Assembly (NCBI GenBank): GCA_016234805.1
Contig: JACRNU010000055.1
Span: forward strand, 38,961-102,960
From: Elusimicrobiota bacterium
GTDB lineage: Bacteria > Elusimicrobiota > Elusimicrobia > UBA1565 > UBA9628
Reading direction: 5' to 3'
DNA length: 64,000 bases
In this document: positions 1 through 8,023 of the stretch, piece by piece
Position numbering within the stretch: position 1 is the first letter of the stretch
Layout: the number at the start of each line of letters is the position of its first letter
The notes under the pieces: model-generated
Seen by the model: the letters and a program-made list of their open reading frames with translations, nothing else
Database searches by the model: none
What the model was told of the DNA's origin: nothing
Made by a program: the position numbers and the translations under genes

Positions 1-235
1 CGAACTCGATGCCGAAGCCTTGAGGGCTCCTTGCCCCTCCCAGCTCTACAGCATGGCCTTCCACCCGCTGGGCACCTGCGCCATGGGCCGCGTGGTCGAC
101 GAAGACCTCAGGCTCACCCCAGGCATCTTCGTCTGCGACGGGTCCGTGGTGCCGGAGAGCCTGGGAGTCAATCCCCAGATGACGATCTACGCCTTCGCGC
201 TAAGATTGGCTGATCATCTGCTATGCGCGACCTGA
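1..235 (+). CDS. GMC-family oxidoreductase, C-terminal end (partial)
   Basis: The window opens inside this gene; the frame is entered at base 2 and about 77 residues remain. They carry the C-terminal GMC signature: HPLGTCAMG with its conserved active-site-region His, then DGSVVPESLGVNPQMTI, which matches the D-S-P-G-NP block that lines the flavin in glucose oxidase, choline dehydrogenase and cholesterol oxidase. The family uses FAD to oxidise alcohols or related donors. The substrate cannot be told from this piece. The end overlaps the start of the next flavoprotein gene by 13 bases, so the two are probably translated together. Confidence 0.85.
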   Translation, partial: ELDAEALRAPCPSQLYSMAFHPLGTCAMGRVVDEDLRLTPGIFVCDGSVVPESLGVNPQMTIYAFALRLADHLLCAT

Positions 236-1530
236 TCGTCATCGGCGGGGGCATCACGGGCGCCGCGGCCTTCAGGGCCGCGGCCCGGGCCGGCCTCTCG
301 GTGTTCCTGCTCGACCGCGGCCTGGCCGGAGGCGCGACCACGGCCGTGACCAGCGGCCTCTTCCACGGCGGCCTGCGCTATCTGGCGCACGACGTGGCCA
401 CCTCCTACTCCATGTGCCGTGAGATCTCAGCCCTGCTCGCGGACAAGCCGGACCTCCTGACCCGCCAGATGTTCCTGTGGCCGGTCTATCGCCACCACAA
501 GCTCGGCTTCGGGCTGGTGGGGAGCATGATGGAATACTACGACCGCTTCGCGGGCCTGCGCTCGAGCCCGGGCCACTTCAGGCTCTCGGCTGGAGAGACC
601 CTGGAGCGCGTCCCCGCCCTGGAGGGGGCAGGTCTGGAGGGCAGCTTCGCCTTCGATGAGTGGCGCGTGGACGTCCCTTGCCTGGTCCGAAGCCTCCTGG
701 ACGAAGGCAAGGCCGCGGGCGGGGAGGTCCTCGAGGGCAGGAGGGTCGTGGGGCTCGTGGTGAAATCCGGGCTCGTGACCGCGGCGCGGATCGGGGTCCC
801 GAGAGGAGGGTCCATCGAGTTCCACAGCCGGGTCTTCCTCAACGCCGGCGGCCCCTGGGCAGGGGAAGTGGCGGCCCTGGCAGGCTCGAAGGCCGTGAAG
901 CTGAGCCTGCGTCGCGGAGCGCACCTGATCGTGCCGCATGAGCCCCCGGGGTGCGGCCTCATCTTCCCCGAGCCCTCGGGCCGGTACATCGGGCTCTATC
1001 CCAGGGACGGGGAGTTCTGGGTCGGGCCCACGGACGACCCTCACGAGGCTGGTCCGGACCAGGTGCTCTCCTCCCATGAGGAATCGGAGCGTCTGCGCCG
1101 AAGCCTGGCCACAGTGCTGCCCGGGTATCCGCGCGACTCGGGCAGGACCGTGGTGGGCCTGCGTCCCATCTTCAAGCAGTTCATGTCAGGAGGCATGCTC
1201 TCCAGGGACTACCGGATCATCGACCATGCCTCGGAAGGCATCGACAACCTGGTGACCGTGGTCGGAGGCAAGCTCACCTCGCACCGGCCCATGGCCGAGG
1301 ACTCCCTGGCCGCGATCCTGCCCAAGCTCGATCGCATGCCGTCCTCCGGAAAGTCGCAGTCTCCGACATATGGACTCCCGGCCTCGCGGCTCCTTTCCAC
1401 GCGCAGCAGGCTGGCCAGCCTGGCTCTTTCCGCGGGCCTGCTGGCCTACCACGGCCTGCGGCACGCTCTATCCAAGCCGGACCCGGACCGCGGCGGCGAA
1501 GGATTCCGCAAGGCCTTCCCTGAGAAATGA
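223..1530 (+). CDS. FAD-dependent glycerol-3-phosphate dehydrogenase-like oxidoreductase
   Basis: A 435-residue flavoprotein of the DAO/GlpA-GlpD type. The N-terminus has the dinucleotide fold LIVIGGGITGAA (residues 4-15), followed by a GlpA-like TSGLFHGGLRYL block near residues 43-54. Later come LNAGGPWAGEVAAL near residue 206 and, close to the end, TVVGGKLTSHRPMAED, which matches the second flavin-contact region of GlpD. It is shorter than typical GlpD (about 500-540) and lacks most of the C-terminal cap. Family enzymes oxidise glycerol 3-phosphate to DHAP and pass electrons to quinone. Its start lies within the preceding GMC gene, so the pair looks co-translated. A different 2-hydroxy-acid or polyol substrate is possible. 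Confidence 0.75.
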   Translation: MRDLIVIGGGITGAAAFRAAARAGLSVFLLDRGLAGGATTAVTSGLFHGGLRYLAHDVATSYSMCREISALLADKPDLLTRQMFLWPVYRHHKLGFGLVGSMMEYYDRFAGLRSSPGHFRLSAGETLERVPALEGAGLEGSFAFDEWRVDVPCLVRSLLDEGKAAGGEVLEGRRVVGLVVKSGLVTAARIGVPRGGSIEFHSRVFLNAGGPWAGEVAALAGSKAVKLSLRRGAHLIVPHEPPGCGLIFPEPSGRYIGLYPRDGEFWVGPTDDPHEAGPDQVLSSHEESERLRRSLATVLPGYPRDSGRTVVGLRPIFKQFMSGGMLSRDYRIIDHASEGIDNLVTVVGGKLTSHRPMAEDSLAAILPKLDRMPSSGKSQSPTYGLPASRLLSTRSRLASLALSAGLLAYHGLRHALSKPDPDRGGEGFRKAFPEK

Positions 1531-1531
1531 C

Positions 1532-2248
1532 ATGGCTCGTGAAATACTCGTGGCCTCCGCTGACCCGCAGTTCCTCGACAGCGTGCGGAGGCAGTTCGAG
1601 GAAGCTGGAGTCTCCCTGCGCCTGCTCGACCACCTGCCGGACCTTTCCGGGCTCATGGCAGCGGGCGCCATCCAGGCCGCGGTCCTGGACCTGGACCTCA
1701 GCCCCAAGCCTCCTTGGGAGATCCTCTCCCAGTCCAGGCTCCATCCTCAGACGGCCAAGATCCCCATCGTGGCAGTCACGGGCCTCTACACCAACCCGCG
1801 CTTCGTGATCGAGGGCCTCAAGGCCGGGGCGGTCGAATACCTCCTCAAGCCCGTGGACCCCAGGGTCCTGGCAGCCAGGGTCGAAGCCCTGGCCTCTGCC
1901 ATGGAACGGCGGCGCAAGGCAGGCGGAGCCTGGGTCCTGCGCACCCCGGATGACCGCATCCTCCTCGACCTCAGGGCGCACAAGTGCGTGGTCCGCGGTC
2001 CTGGAGGGAAGGAAGAAGAGGCCGGCCTCTCGCCCAAGGAGTTCTCGCTCCTGGCAGCCCTCCTGGGGAGATACGGGGAACTGGTCCGCAAGGAAGAGCT
2101 CATGCGCGTGCTCTGGCCCTCCGCGACCAAGACCACCAGGTCCAATGAGATCACCCTGGCTCAGTTCATCGCGCACCTGAGGCAAAAGGTCCCGGCATTG
2201 AGAGAAAGACTCAAGACCGTTTGGGGTTTGGGATTCAGGCTGGAATAA
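1532..2248 (+). CDS. OmpR/PhoB-type response regulator
   Basis: 238 residues. Residues 1-118 form a receiver: VLDLDLS near residues 51-57 supplies the phospho-acceptor Asp, an Ala-Val-Thr-Gly strand follows, and YLLKPVDP supplies the conserved Lys. The usual N-terminal acidic pair is reduced to a single Asp in VASADP, so phosphorylation may be altered. Residues about 135-238 form a winged helix (LSPKEFSLLAALL, ending VWGLGFRLE). The ATG at 1532 was chosen because the receiver fold begins there; the frame stays open upstream only because it overlaps the flavoprotein gene, whose stop is one base away. No cognate kinase is adjacent. Confidence 0.85.
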   Translation: MAREILVASADPQFLDSVRRQFEEAGVSLRLLDHLPDLSGLMAAGAIQAAVLDLDLSPKPPWEILSQSRLHPQTAKIPIVAVTGLYTNPRFVIEGLKAGAVEYLLKPVDPRVLAARVEALASAMERRRKAGGAWVLRTPDDRILLDLRAHKCVVRGPGGKEEEAGLSPKEFSLLAALLGRYGELVRKEELMRVLWPSATKTTRSNEITLAQFIAHLRQKVPALRERLKTVWGLGFRLE

Positions 2249-2288
2249 AGGTGTCACCAGTATTCATCAATCATTCATAATTACGATA

Positions 2289-2317
2289 TTGATTATTCCA
2301 TCTTCCTCATATATGCT
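2289..2317 (+). promoter_or_regulatory. Promoter TTGATT-17-TATGCT, leaderless
   Basis: TTGATT (2289-2294) and TATGCT (2312-2317) are 17 bases apart, and the GTG start of the next gene follows only 6 bases later. The surrounding 75 bases are AT-rich in an otherwise GC-rich region. Transcription would begin at or next to the start codon, so the mRNA would have no ribosome-binding leader. Confidence 0.65.
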
Positions 2318-2323
2318 TATATC

Positions 2324-3697
2324 GTGCTCCGCAAGACCTGGCTCTGGGCCTTTCTGGCCTTCTCTCTCCTCCTGAAACCCGGCCTCGGGTCCGCCTATGT
2401 CTCCAGCGGAGGGGACTGGGAGCTCATCAGGTCCGTGCACGGCGAGATCGGCGGAGACCTGACCGGCTCGGATTACAAGGTGACGCATTCCATGGGCGAG
2501 CCTTTCATCGCCCTTTCCGCCCTGACGGGCGGCGCGGCCGCCAGCTTCGCGGGCTATCTCTCCCAAGTCCCATCCTTCTCCAACGCCGGCACCTCGATCA
2601 CGGTCGCCGGGGGTTCCTCCACCACGGTCACCTTGGACGGCATCGTCTACGGGATCAAACCCGGGGACTCCGTGGTCGTCAGCTTCAATAACGAGATGAC
2701 CTCCACCACCCTGCCCGGAGCGGTCACGGTCACGGCCATCCTCGACAACCTGGGCAACGCCGTCTCAGCAGGCCAGGCCTACACCCTGACCTACTCGGCC
2801 ACGGAGCAGGCTGCTTATGTCAGCCTCGGAGCCGGGTGGCCCAAAGGCACCCTCTTCCTGCTGACGATCTCCACGCACGCCGAGGAGATCAACGGCTCGC
2901 GCCTGGTGAACTTCTCCACGGTCAATTTCGCGACCGCCCGGGACTTCGCGGCCGCCAACGTCGTCTTCGCCCTCGGGGACCCGTCCACCAAGGTCGAGAT
3001 CCCGGCCAGGGCCTTCCCCTCCGACTACAGCGTCGCGGTCAGCACCGGGGTCCGGAGCCAGACCATCACCACGGCCGACGAGACCATGGCCGCGAACCTC
3101 GGCGCGGCCAGCAGGCCCTTCAAGAAGGTCCAGATCGACGCCTTCGGCCCGACCATGGAGCGGTGGTCCGCCAACCTCAACGCCCAGGCCTCCATCATCA
3201 TCCCCTTCGACGACCTCAACAGCGACGGCAGGGTGGACGACACGAGCCCCGCCATCCGCAGCAAGACCGTGTGGATGTGGCGCCTCGACGAGGGCGCCAA
3301 GCTCTGGGTCCGCCAGCCGCGCTCGAGCCTCGATTTGGCCAACAAGCGCGTGGTCCTGCCCGCGGACCACTTCTCCACCTACGCCCTGGCCGGTTCCGCG
3401 GACACGGATGTCTCCCTTTCCTACGCCTTCCCCGTGCCCTTCCGGCCCTCCGGCGGCAACCCAGCCCGCTACGGCACCTGGGCGGACGGCATCCGCTTCA
3501 CGAACCTCCCCTCCACTGGCAGAATCAGGATCTTCACCATCTCGGGCGAGCTCGTCCGCGAGCTGGAAGTCGTGGACAACCCCCAGAGGTGGGACGTCAA
3601 GAACCAGGTCAACGAGGTCGTGGCCAGCGGCGTCTACATCTGGGAGGTCACCTCGGGCCAGAACCGCAAATCCGGGAAGCTGATGGTCGTCAAATGA
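2324..3697 (+). CDS. Secreted protein with FlgD-like C-terminal domain
   Basis: 457 residues from a GTG start. The first 24 residues form a signal peptide (hydrophobic LWAFLAFSLLL, then GSAYVSS). The middle is beta-rich and Ser/Thr-rich, with a calcium-loop-like DDLNSDGRVDD near residue 300. The last 85 residues resemble the FlgD Ig-like module found at the end of many secreted proteins: VPFRPSGG, a TGRIRIFTISGELVREL strand pair, WDVKN, and SGVYIWEVTS...GKLMVVK. In other bacteria such modules serve as cell-surface or export tags. It precedes a PorV-like outer-membrane protein gene with an ATGA overlap, so a secretion-related partnership is possible but not shown. Confidence 0.7.
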   Translation: MLRKTWLWAFLAFSLLLKPGLGSAYVSSGGDWELIRSVHGEIGGDLTGSDYKVTHSMGEPFIALSALTGGAAASFAGYLSQVPSFSNAGTSITVAGGSSTTVTLDGIVYGIKPGDSVVVSFNNEMTSTTLPGAVTVTAILDNLGNAVSAGQAYTLTYSATEQAAYVSLGAGWPKGTLFLLTISTHAEEINGSRLVNFSTVNFATARDFAAANVVFALGDPSTKVEIPARAFPSDYSVAVSTGVRSQTITTADETMAANLGAASRPFKKVQIDAFGPTMERWSANLNAQASIIIPFDDLNSDGRVDDTSPAIRSKTVWMWRLDEGAKLWVRQPRSSLDLANKRVVLPADHFSTYALAGSADTDVSLSYAFPVPFRPSGGNPARYGTWADGIRFTNLPSTGRIRIFTISGELVRELEVVDNPQRWDVKNQVNEVVASGVYIWEVTSGQNRKSGKLMVVK

Positions 3698-4824
3698 TCC
3701 GCCTGCTCATGCTCCTCATGCTTTCCGCCGCCGTCCCGGCGGCGGTTCAGGCCGGCGCAGGCCGCACGAGCCTCGATTTCCTCAAGATCAACGCGAGCCC
3801 CAGGTCCCTGGCCATGGGCGAGACCGGCGCGGGCCTGGCCGACGACGCCATGTCCGCCATGTACCTCAACCCCGCGGGCATCGCGCGTCTGCGGCATCCC
3901 GAAGCCTCCTTCAGCTACAACCTCTGGTACGAAGGCATCTCGCTCCAGCACTTCTCCTATGCCCACCCCACCCGGACCATGGGGTCCTTCGGTTTCTCAG
4001 GCACGGTGCTGCAGGTCAAGAAGTTCGACGGCTACGACAACTCGGGCGCTCGGGTGGGAGAGGTCGCCGCCACTGATTTCGTGGTCAAGCCCGTGTACGC
4101 ACGCCGCCTCTTCGGCCCCTCGGAAGACCAGCGCCACGGCCTCTTCCTCGGAGCCGCGGCCAAGTTCGCCAGGGAGGAGCTCGACGAGTTCCGGGCCAAC
4201 GCGGTCATGGCCGACGCCGGACTGCTCTACGTGCGCGGACTCGGCAGCGGGGTCCTCGGGTTCGGAGGCTCCGCCATGTCCGTGGGCCGGGGGCCTGCCT
4301 TCGGCGCGGAGCGCGACAAGCCCGCCACGACCTATCAGGCGGGCCTCAGCTACGGCCTCCATCTCTTCGGAGACCCCTTCGTGGTCGCCGCGGACGTCAA
4401 GATGCCGGTCTACGACGAGTTCAGCTACGCCGCGGGACTCGAGTACGGGGTCAAGCGCATCCTCTTCATCCGCGGCGGGTTCGTGTCCCACCAGTCCCTC
4501 GGCGACGGGTGGAGGGTCGGTCTCGGGATCAAGGCCAAGTTCCTCCAGCTCGACTACGCCGTTTCAGAGTACGGCAAGATGGGCCTGGGCCACCTCATGG
4601 GTGTCTCTTTCCGATTCGGCGAGCCCATCGAAGTCACCCCCCACCGGACCCCGGCCCAGGACAAGGCCCTGCTGCTCATCCGCCGCGCCAAACAGATGGC
4701 CAAGGAAACCCGTTTTTACGAAGCCGCCCTCAGCCTCAACGAAGCCCTCACCCTCGACCCGAACAACAAGGAGGCTTTGCAGCTGCTGCGCGAGACCCGC
4801 GATGCGCTCGAGAGGCAGCGATGA
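3694..4824 (+). CDS. PorV/PorQ-like (UPF0164) outer-membrane protein with C-terminal TPR
   Basis: 376 residues. Residues 1-19 are a signal peptide (LLMLLMLSAAVPAAVQA). The mature start, SLDFLKINASPRSLAMGETG followed by DDAMSAMYLNPAGIA, is typical of the PorV/PorQ/UPF0164 beta-barrel family. Alternating strands follow to about residue 320. The last 50 residues (from DKALLLIRRAKQMAKE) form one TPR-like helical hairpin, unusual for PorV and perhaps a periplasmic contact. PorV shuttles type IX cargo in Bacteroidetes, but no other Por/Gld component is seen here, so that role is not claimed. Start ATG overlaps the upstream stop (ATGA). Confidence 0.75.
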   Translation: MIRLLMLLMLSAAVPAAVQAGAGRTSLDFLKINASPRSLAMGETGAGLADDAMSAMYLNPAGIARLRHPEASFSYNLWYEGISLQHFSYAHPTRTMGSFGFSGTVLQVKKFDGYDNSGARVGEVAATDFVVKPVYARRLFGPSEDQRHGLFLGAAAKFAREELDEFRANAVMADAGLLYVRGLGSGVLGFGGSAMSVGRGPAFGAERDKPATTYQAGLSYGLHLFGDPFVVAADVKMPVYDEFSYAAGLEYGVKRILFIRGGFVSHQSLGDGWRVGLGIKAKFLQLDYAVSEYGKMGLGHLMGVSFRFGEPIEVTPHRTPAQDKALLLIRRAKQMAKETRFYEAALSLNEALTLDPNNKEALQLLRETRDALERQR

Positions 4825-6086
4825 ACCGCGGGGGATCCCTGGCCATCCTGATGATTTCCGCCGTCGTGCCGACGGCGGGACACGCCTACACCTTCCGCGC
4901 TGAGAAGACCTACCACCGCAGCCTCGCCCTCCTCAAGGACGGCCAGTACGAGCGGGCCCTCGAGGGCTTCATGGACGTCCTGCTCGAAGACCCCGAGTTC
5001 CCTGGAGCCAAGGAGTCTCTGCGCAAGGCTGCCCGCGAGTCCGTCAAGCGCGAGCGGACCTCGATCATCGAGGAACGGGACTCCCTCATGGAAGAGATCC
5101 GCGGCCTGACCGGCCCGAAGGAGGGCGCGCCCAAGGACTCGGCCGTGGCCTCCTGGAAGGAGGCCGTGGACACTGCCATCAGCCTGGTCTCGGAGCCGGC
5201 TGACCTCGAAAAAGCCTTCCGGGCCTACGCCAAGGCGATCGAGAGGACGCCGATCTCCTTCAGAGCCATGCAGTCCCTTGCCAGCGCCAGGACCGGCATC
5301 CAGAAGAAGGTCTTCGACCTCTACCCTGCCATGGCGGAAGAGCCGCAGTGGAAGGGCAAGTGGCCGGGGAGCATGAAGACCGGCGCCCTGGTCGAGGCGG
5401 TGCTGATGGAACAAGCCAACACCATGGCATGGTCGGACGCGGAGAAGGACATGGTCCGCCAGCCGGCCAGGCCTGAGACCTCCGCGAAGATCCGCAAGCT
5501 CGCCTCATCCATCGACGCGACGGAGAAGGCCAAATCCGAGCTCCTCTGGACCGCGACCCAGGCGTTCCACCACATGCGCAAGGAGCGGTTCCAGGAATCC
5601 TCCGGATTTTGGCGGAAGGTCCTCGAATCCGACCCTGGCAACGAGGAGGCGAAGCTCTATCTCTCCCGCGTGGAAAAGGCCGTGGCGCAAGCCTCGCCCA
5701 AGGCCGTGTCCGCGTACGCCCGGGCCAGGAAGGACGAGCCTATCGCGTGGCCCTCGGGATCCGAGGAAGCGGCAGAGGGAACTCCCGCGCCCGAGCCGGC
5801 CCGGTCCAAGTCTAACAGGCCAGCCAAGCCCAAGCCCGCTCCCGCTCCCCCGGCTGCAGCGCCGCAGCCCGAGCCCCCGGAGCGCGTCCCTCCCAAGGGG
5901 CCCGCGGCCGTGGACCCCGCGGTCATGCGCGAATGGGGCCAGGACCTCTACCGCAGGGGCTTGAAATCCTATTCCCTTGGCAAGCTCGACGAGGCCATCG
6001 AATACTGGAACAACTGCCTGGGAGTCGACCCGGACCATCCCAAGGCGAGGAAGGCTCTTGAAAGAGCCATGAGGGAGAAGAAGTGA
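4821..6086 (+). CDS. Secreted TPR-repeat protein
   Basis: 421 residues. Signal peptide at residues 1-22 (LAILMISAVVPTAGHA). A TPR-like pair follows directly (SLALLKDGQYERALEGFMDV...DPEFPGAKESL), then a long charged helical stretch, a second TPR near residues 255-300, a proline/alanine/lysine-rich linker (about 345-385), and a final TPR (GLKSYSLGKLDEAIEYWNN, then VDPDHPKARKAL). Such proteins act as periplasmic scaffolds. It overlaps its neighbours by 4 bases on both sides, placing it in one operon with the PorV-like protein and the sensor kinase. No enzymatic motif is visible. Confidence 0.75.
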   Translation: MNRGGSLAILMISAVVPTAGHAYTFRAEKTYHRSLALLKDGQYERALEGFMDVLLEDPEFPGAKESLRKAARESVKRERTSIIEERDSLMEEIRGLTGPKEGAPKDSAVASWKEAVDTAISLVSEPADLEKAFRAYAKAIERTPISFRAMQSLASARTGIQKKVFDLYPAMAEEPQWKGKWPGSMKTGALVEAVLMEQANTMAWSDAEKDMVRQPARPETSAKIRKLASSIDATEKAKSELLWTATQAFHHMRKERFQESSGFWRKVLESDPGNEEAKLYLSRVEKAVAQASPKAVSAYARARKDEPIAWPSGSEEAAEGTPAPEPARSKSNRPAKPKPAPAPPAAAPQPEPPERVPPKGPAAVDPAVMREWGQDLYRRGLKSYSLGKLDEAIEYWNNCLGVDPDHPKARKALERAMREKK

Positions 6087-7474
6087 GCCTGAAGACCCGG
6101 TTCGGCCTGGTCATCGGCGCCATGGTGCTCTTCGTGGTGGCTGCCACGACCGGCATCCTCTATTGGACCGAGAAGAGCTTCCTTGCCCGCGAAGCCATGG
6201 AGCGCCAGGAGACCGCCCTGGCCGCGCTCTCCCAGGTGGCCCGGGAGAGCCACCTCAGCCAGGACGACCTCATGCTCATCAACTACGTGCTGAGCCTCCC
6301 GGCCAAGGACCCGGACATCCTCTTCGCCTATGTGGCGGCGCCTGACGCCAAAGGCGTGCCCCAGGTCCTGGCCCACACCATCAAGGACCTCTCTGGAGTG
6401 CCCCTTTCGACCCTCCCCCCGTCCCCTCCTGGCAGCCGGGTCCTAAGAGAGACCGTGCCGCAGAGACCTGATGCCGCGGCCGAGGCTGTGTTGGCGGTGT
6501 CGCAGGAAAAGGTCGCGGCTTCGGTCGAGGCGAGCCTTTCGCGCACCCGCAAACGCATCGCCGGAGTCACCGGGGTCATGGTCCTGCTCGGCTTGACCGC
6601 TTCCACGGCCCTCGCAATATCGCTCACCCGCCCCATCTCCAGGCTCGCGCAGGGAGCCGGGCTCCTCGGCCAGGGCAAGCTCGGCACCCGCATCCCGGCC
6701 GAAGGGTCGGACGAGATCGCCCAGCTCTCCCGGGAGTTCAACAACATGGCACACCGTCTCGAGAAGCTCGACGAGATGAAGAAGGACTTCGTGTCCTCGG
6801 TCACTCACGAGCTCAAGAGCCCCCTGGCCGCCATCGACTCCACCCTCGAGCTCATCCTCCACGAGAGCAAAAAGGAGCGCGACCCGTCCAAGTGGCTCGA
6901 GGACGTGGCCGCCATCCGCAACCACACCGGCCGGCTCTCCCGCTTCGTCACCGACCTCCTCGACCTTGCCAAGATCGAGAAGGGAGCCTTCTCCATCCAG
7001 AGGGCCGACCTCGACGTGGCCGAGACCGCGCGGGAAGTGACGGCCTTCCTCTCCCCGCTTGCGGACAAGAACGGGGTCTCCCTGCGCGGGCCCAAGGACG
7101 GCGCCGGCCTCCCGAGAGCCTTCGCGGACAGCGAGCGCGTGCGCCAGGTCTTCATCAATCTCGTGTCCAACGCCCTTAAGTTCACCCCGAAGGGCGGTAC
7201 CGTCTCCGTCGAGATCGCGAAGTCTGACAACCGCCTGCTCTGCTCCGTATCCGACACCGGCATCGGCATCAAGCCCGAAGACCTGGGACGCATCTTCGAC
7301 AAGTTCGAGCAGGTCCGGGAGGCTCGCAGCGCCGCCCAAGGGCCCAAGGGCACGGGCCTGGGCCTGTCCATCTGCAAGGCCATCGTGGAGGCCCACGACG
7401 GCAGGATCTGGGCCGAGAGCGAGCCGGGCAAGGGATCAAAATTCTGTTTCACCCTGCCCGGAGGCAAGGCATGA
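6083..7474 (+). CDS. Membrane histidine kinase (HAMP-HisKA-HATPase)
   Basis: 463 residues from a GTG that overlaps the upstream stop. Transmembrane segment 1 covers about residues 8-28 and segment 2 about 161-181, enclosing a 130-residue periplasmic sensor with no recognisable domain. HAMP follows to about 235. The H-box SSVTHELKSPLAAID has the phospho-acceptor His at about 242. The N-box (NLVSNALKFTPKGG), G1 box (DTGIGI) and G2 box (GTGLGLSI) are intact. The next gene is a lone receiver with a 4-base overlap, so the two form a two-component pair. Adjacency to secreted and TPR proteins hints at envelope sensing. Confidence 0.92.
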   Translation: MSLKTRFGLVIGAMVLFVVAATTGILYWTEKSFLAREAMERQETALAALSQVARESHLSQDDLMLINYVLSLPAKDPDILFAYVAAPDAKGVPQVLAHTIKDLSGVPLSTLPPSPPGSRVLRETVPQRPDAAAEAVLAVSQEKVAASVEASLSRTRKRIAGVTGVMVLLGLTASTALAISLTRPISRLAQGAGLLGQGKLGTRIPAEGSDEIAQLSREFNNMAHRLEKLDEMKKDFVSSVTHELKSPLAAIDSTLELILHESKKERDPSKWLEDVAAIRNHTGRLSRFVTDLLDLAKIEKGAFSIQRADLDVAETAREVTAFLSPLADKNGVSLRGPKDGAGLPRAFADSERVRQVFINLVSNALKFTPKGGTVSVEIAKSDNRLLCSVSDTGIGIKPEDLGRIFDKFEQVREARSAAQGPKGTGLGLSICKAIVEAHDGRIWAESEPGKGSKFCFTLPGGKA

Positions 7475-7848
7475 AGAGAGCGCTCATCGTCGAAGACGAG
7501 CCCGATTTCGCCAGGATCGTCAAGCGCATCCTCGAACCCGAGGGTTTCACCGTGCACTGGTCCGAGTCGGCCGAAGACGGCTGGCAGGTCCTGCAGTCGC
7601 AGGCGTGCGATCTCGCCATCCTCGACTGGAACCTGCCCGGCATGTCCGGCATCGACCTGTGCCGCCGCATCCGTTCGGACACCCGCTTCCAGAGCCTGCC
7701 TGTGGCCCTCCTGACCGTCCGGAACCTGCCCGAACAACAGGTCCAGGGACTCAAGGAGTCCGGAGCGGATCTCTACCTGACCAAGCCCATCAAGCCCGGC
7801 GAATTCCTCGCGCGCATCCAGAGCCTGGTGGGGTTCCTGGAAAGATGA
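7471..7848 (+). CDS. Single-domain response regulator (CheY-like)
   Basis: 125 residues, receiver only. Acidic pair in IVEDEPDF (residues 6-13), phospho-acceptor Asp52 in LAILDWNLPG, Thr of ALLTVR, Lys of YLTKPIKPG. There is no output domain, so it must act through protein contacts or as a phosphorelay intermediate. Start ATG overlaps the kinase stop, making this its likely partner. Confidence 0.92.
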   Translation: MKRALIVEDEPDFARIVKRILEPEGFTVHWSESAEDGWQVLQSQACDLAILDWNLPGMSGIDLCRRIRSDTRFQSLPVALLTVRNLPEQQVQGLKESGADLYLTKPIKPGEFLARIQSLVGFLER

Positions 7849-7881
7849 CGATGCGAACAATAAGCCGCCAACAAAACGAAA

Positions 7882-7902
7882 GGCCCCGGATGAACCGGGG
7901 CC
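7882..7902 (+). terminator. Hairpin terminator after the kinase-receiver operon
   Basis: Perfect 8-bp stem GGCCCCGG/CCGGGGCC with a 5-base loop, 33 bases past the receiver stop. No T-run follows, so termination strength is uncertain. The remaining bases to 8023 hold no gene; a GGAGAGG ribosome-binding site lies just before the ATG at 8024. Confidence 0.5.
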
Positions 7903-8023
7903 CAGGGTCGTCTAACGGAATGCCAGCCGTCAACTACTTTAAGTGTAGCATGGGTTCCCCGTCATTTCAAGATATACGACTGAGCCTCGAAAAAGTTCCC
8001 TTCGTCGCCTGGAGAGGTGCATT

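Noticed and set aside
2324-4824. A type IX secretion system.
   Set aside because: Only a PorV-like protein and a FlgD-like C-terminal domain are present; no PorK, L, M, N, T or Sov component was found.
7905-7970. A tRNA-like stretch (GTCGTCTAACGG resembles a D-arm).
   Set aside because: No matching acceptor stem, anticodon arm or TpsiC arm could be built.
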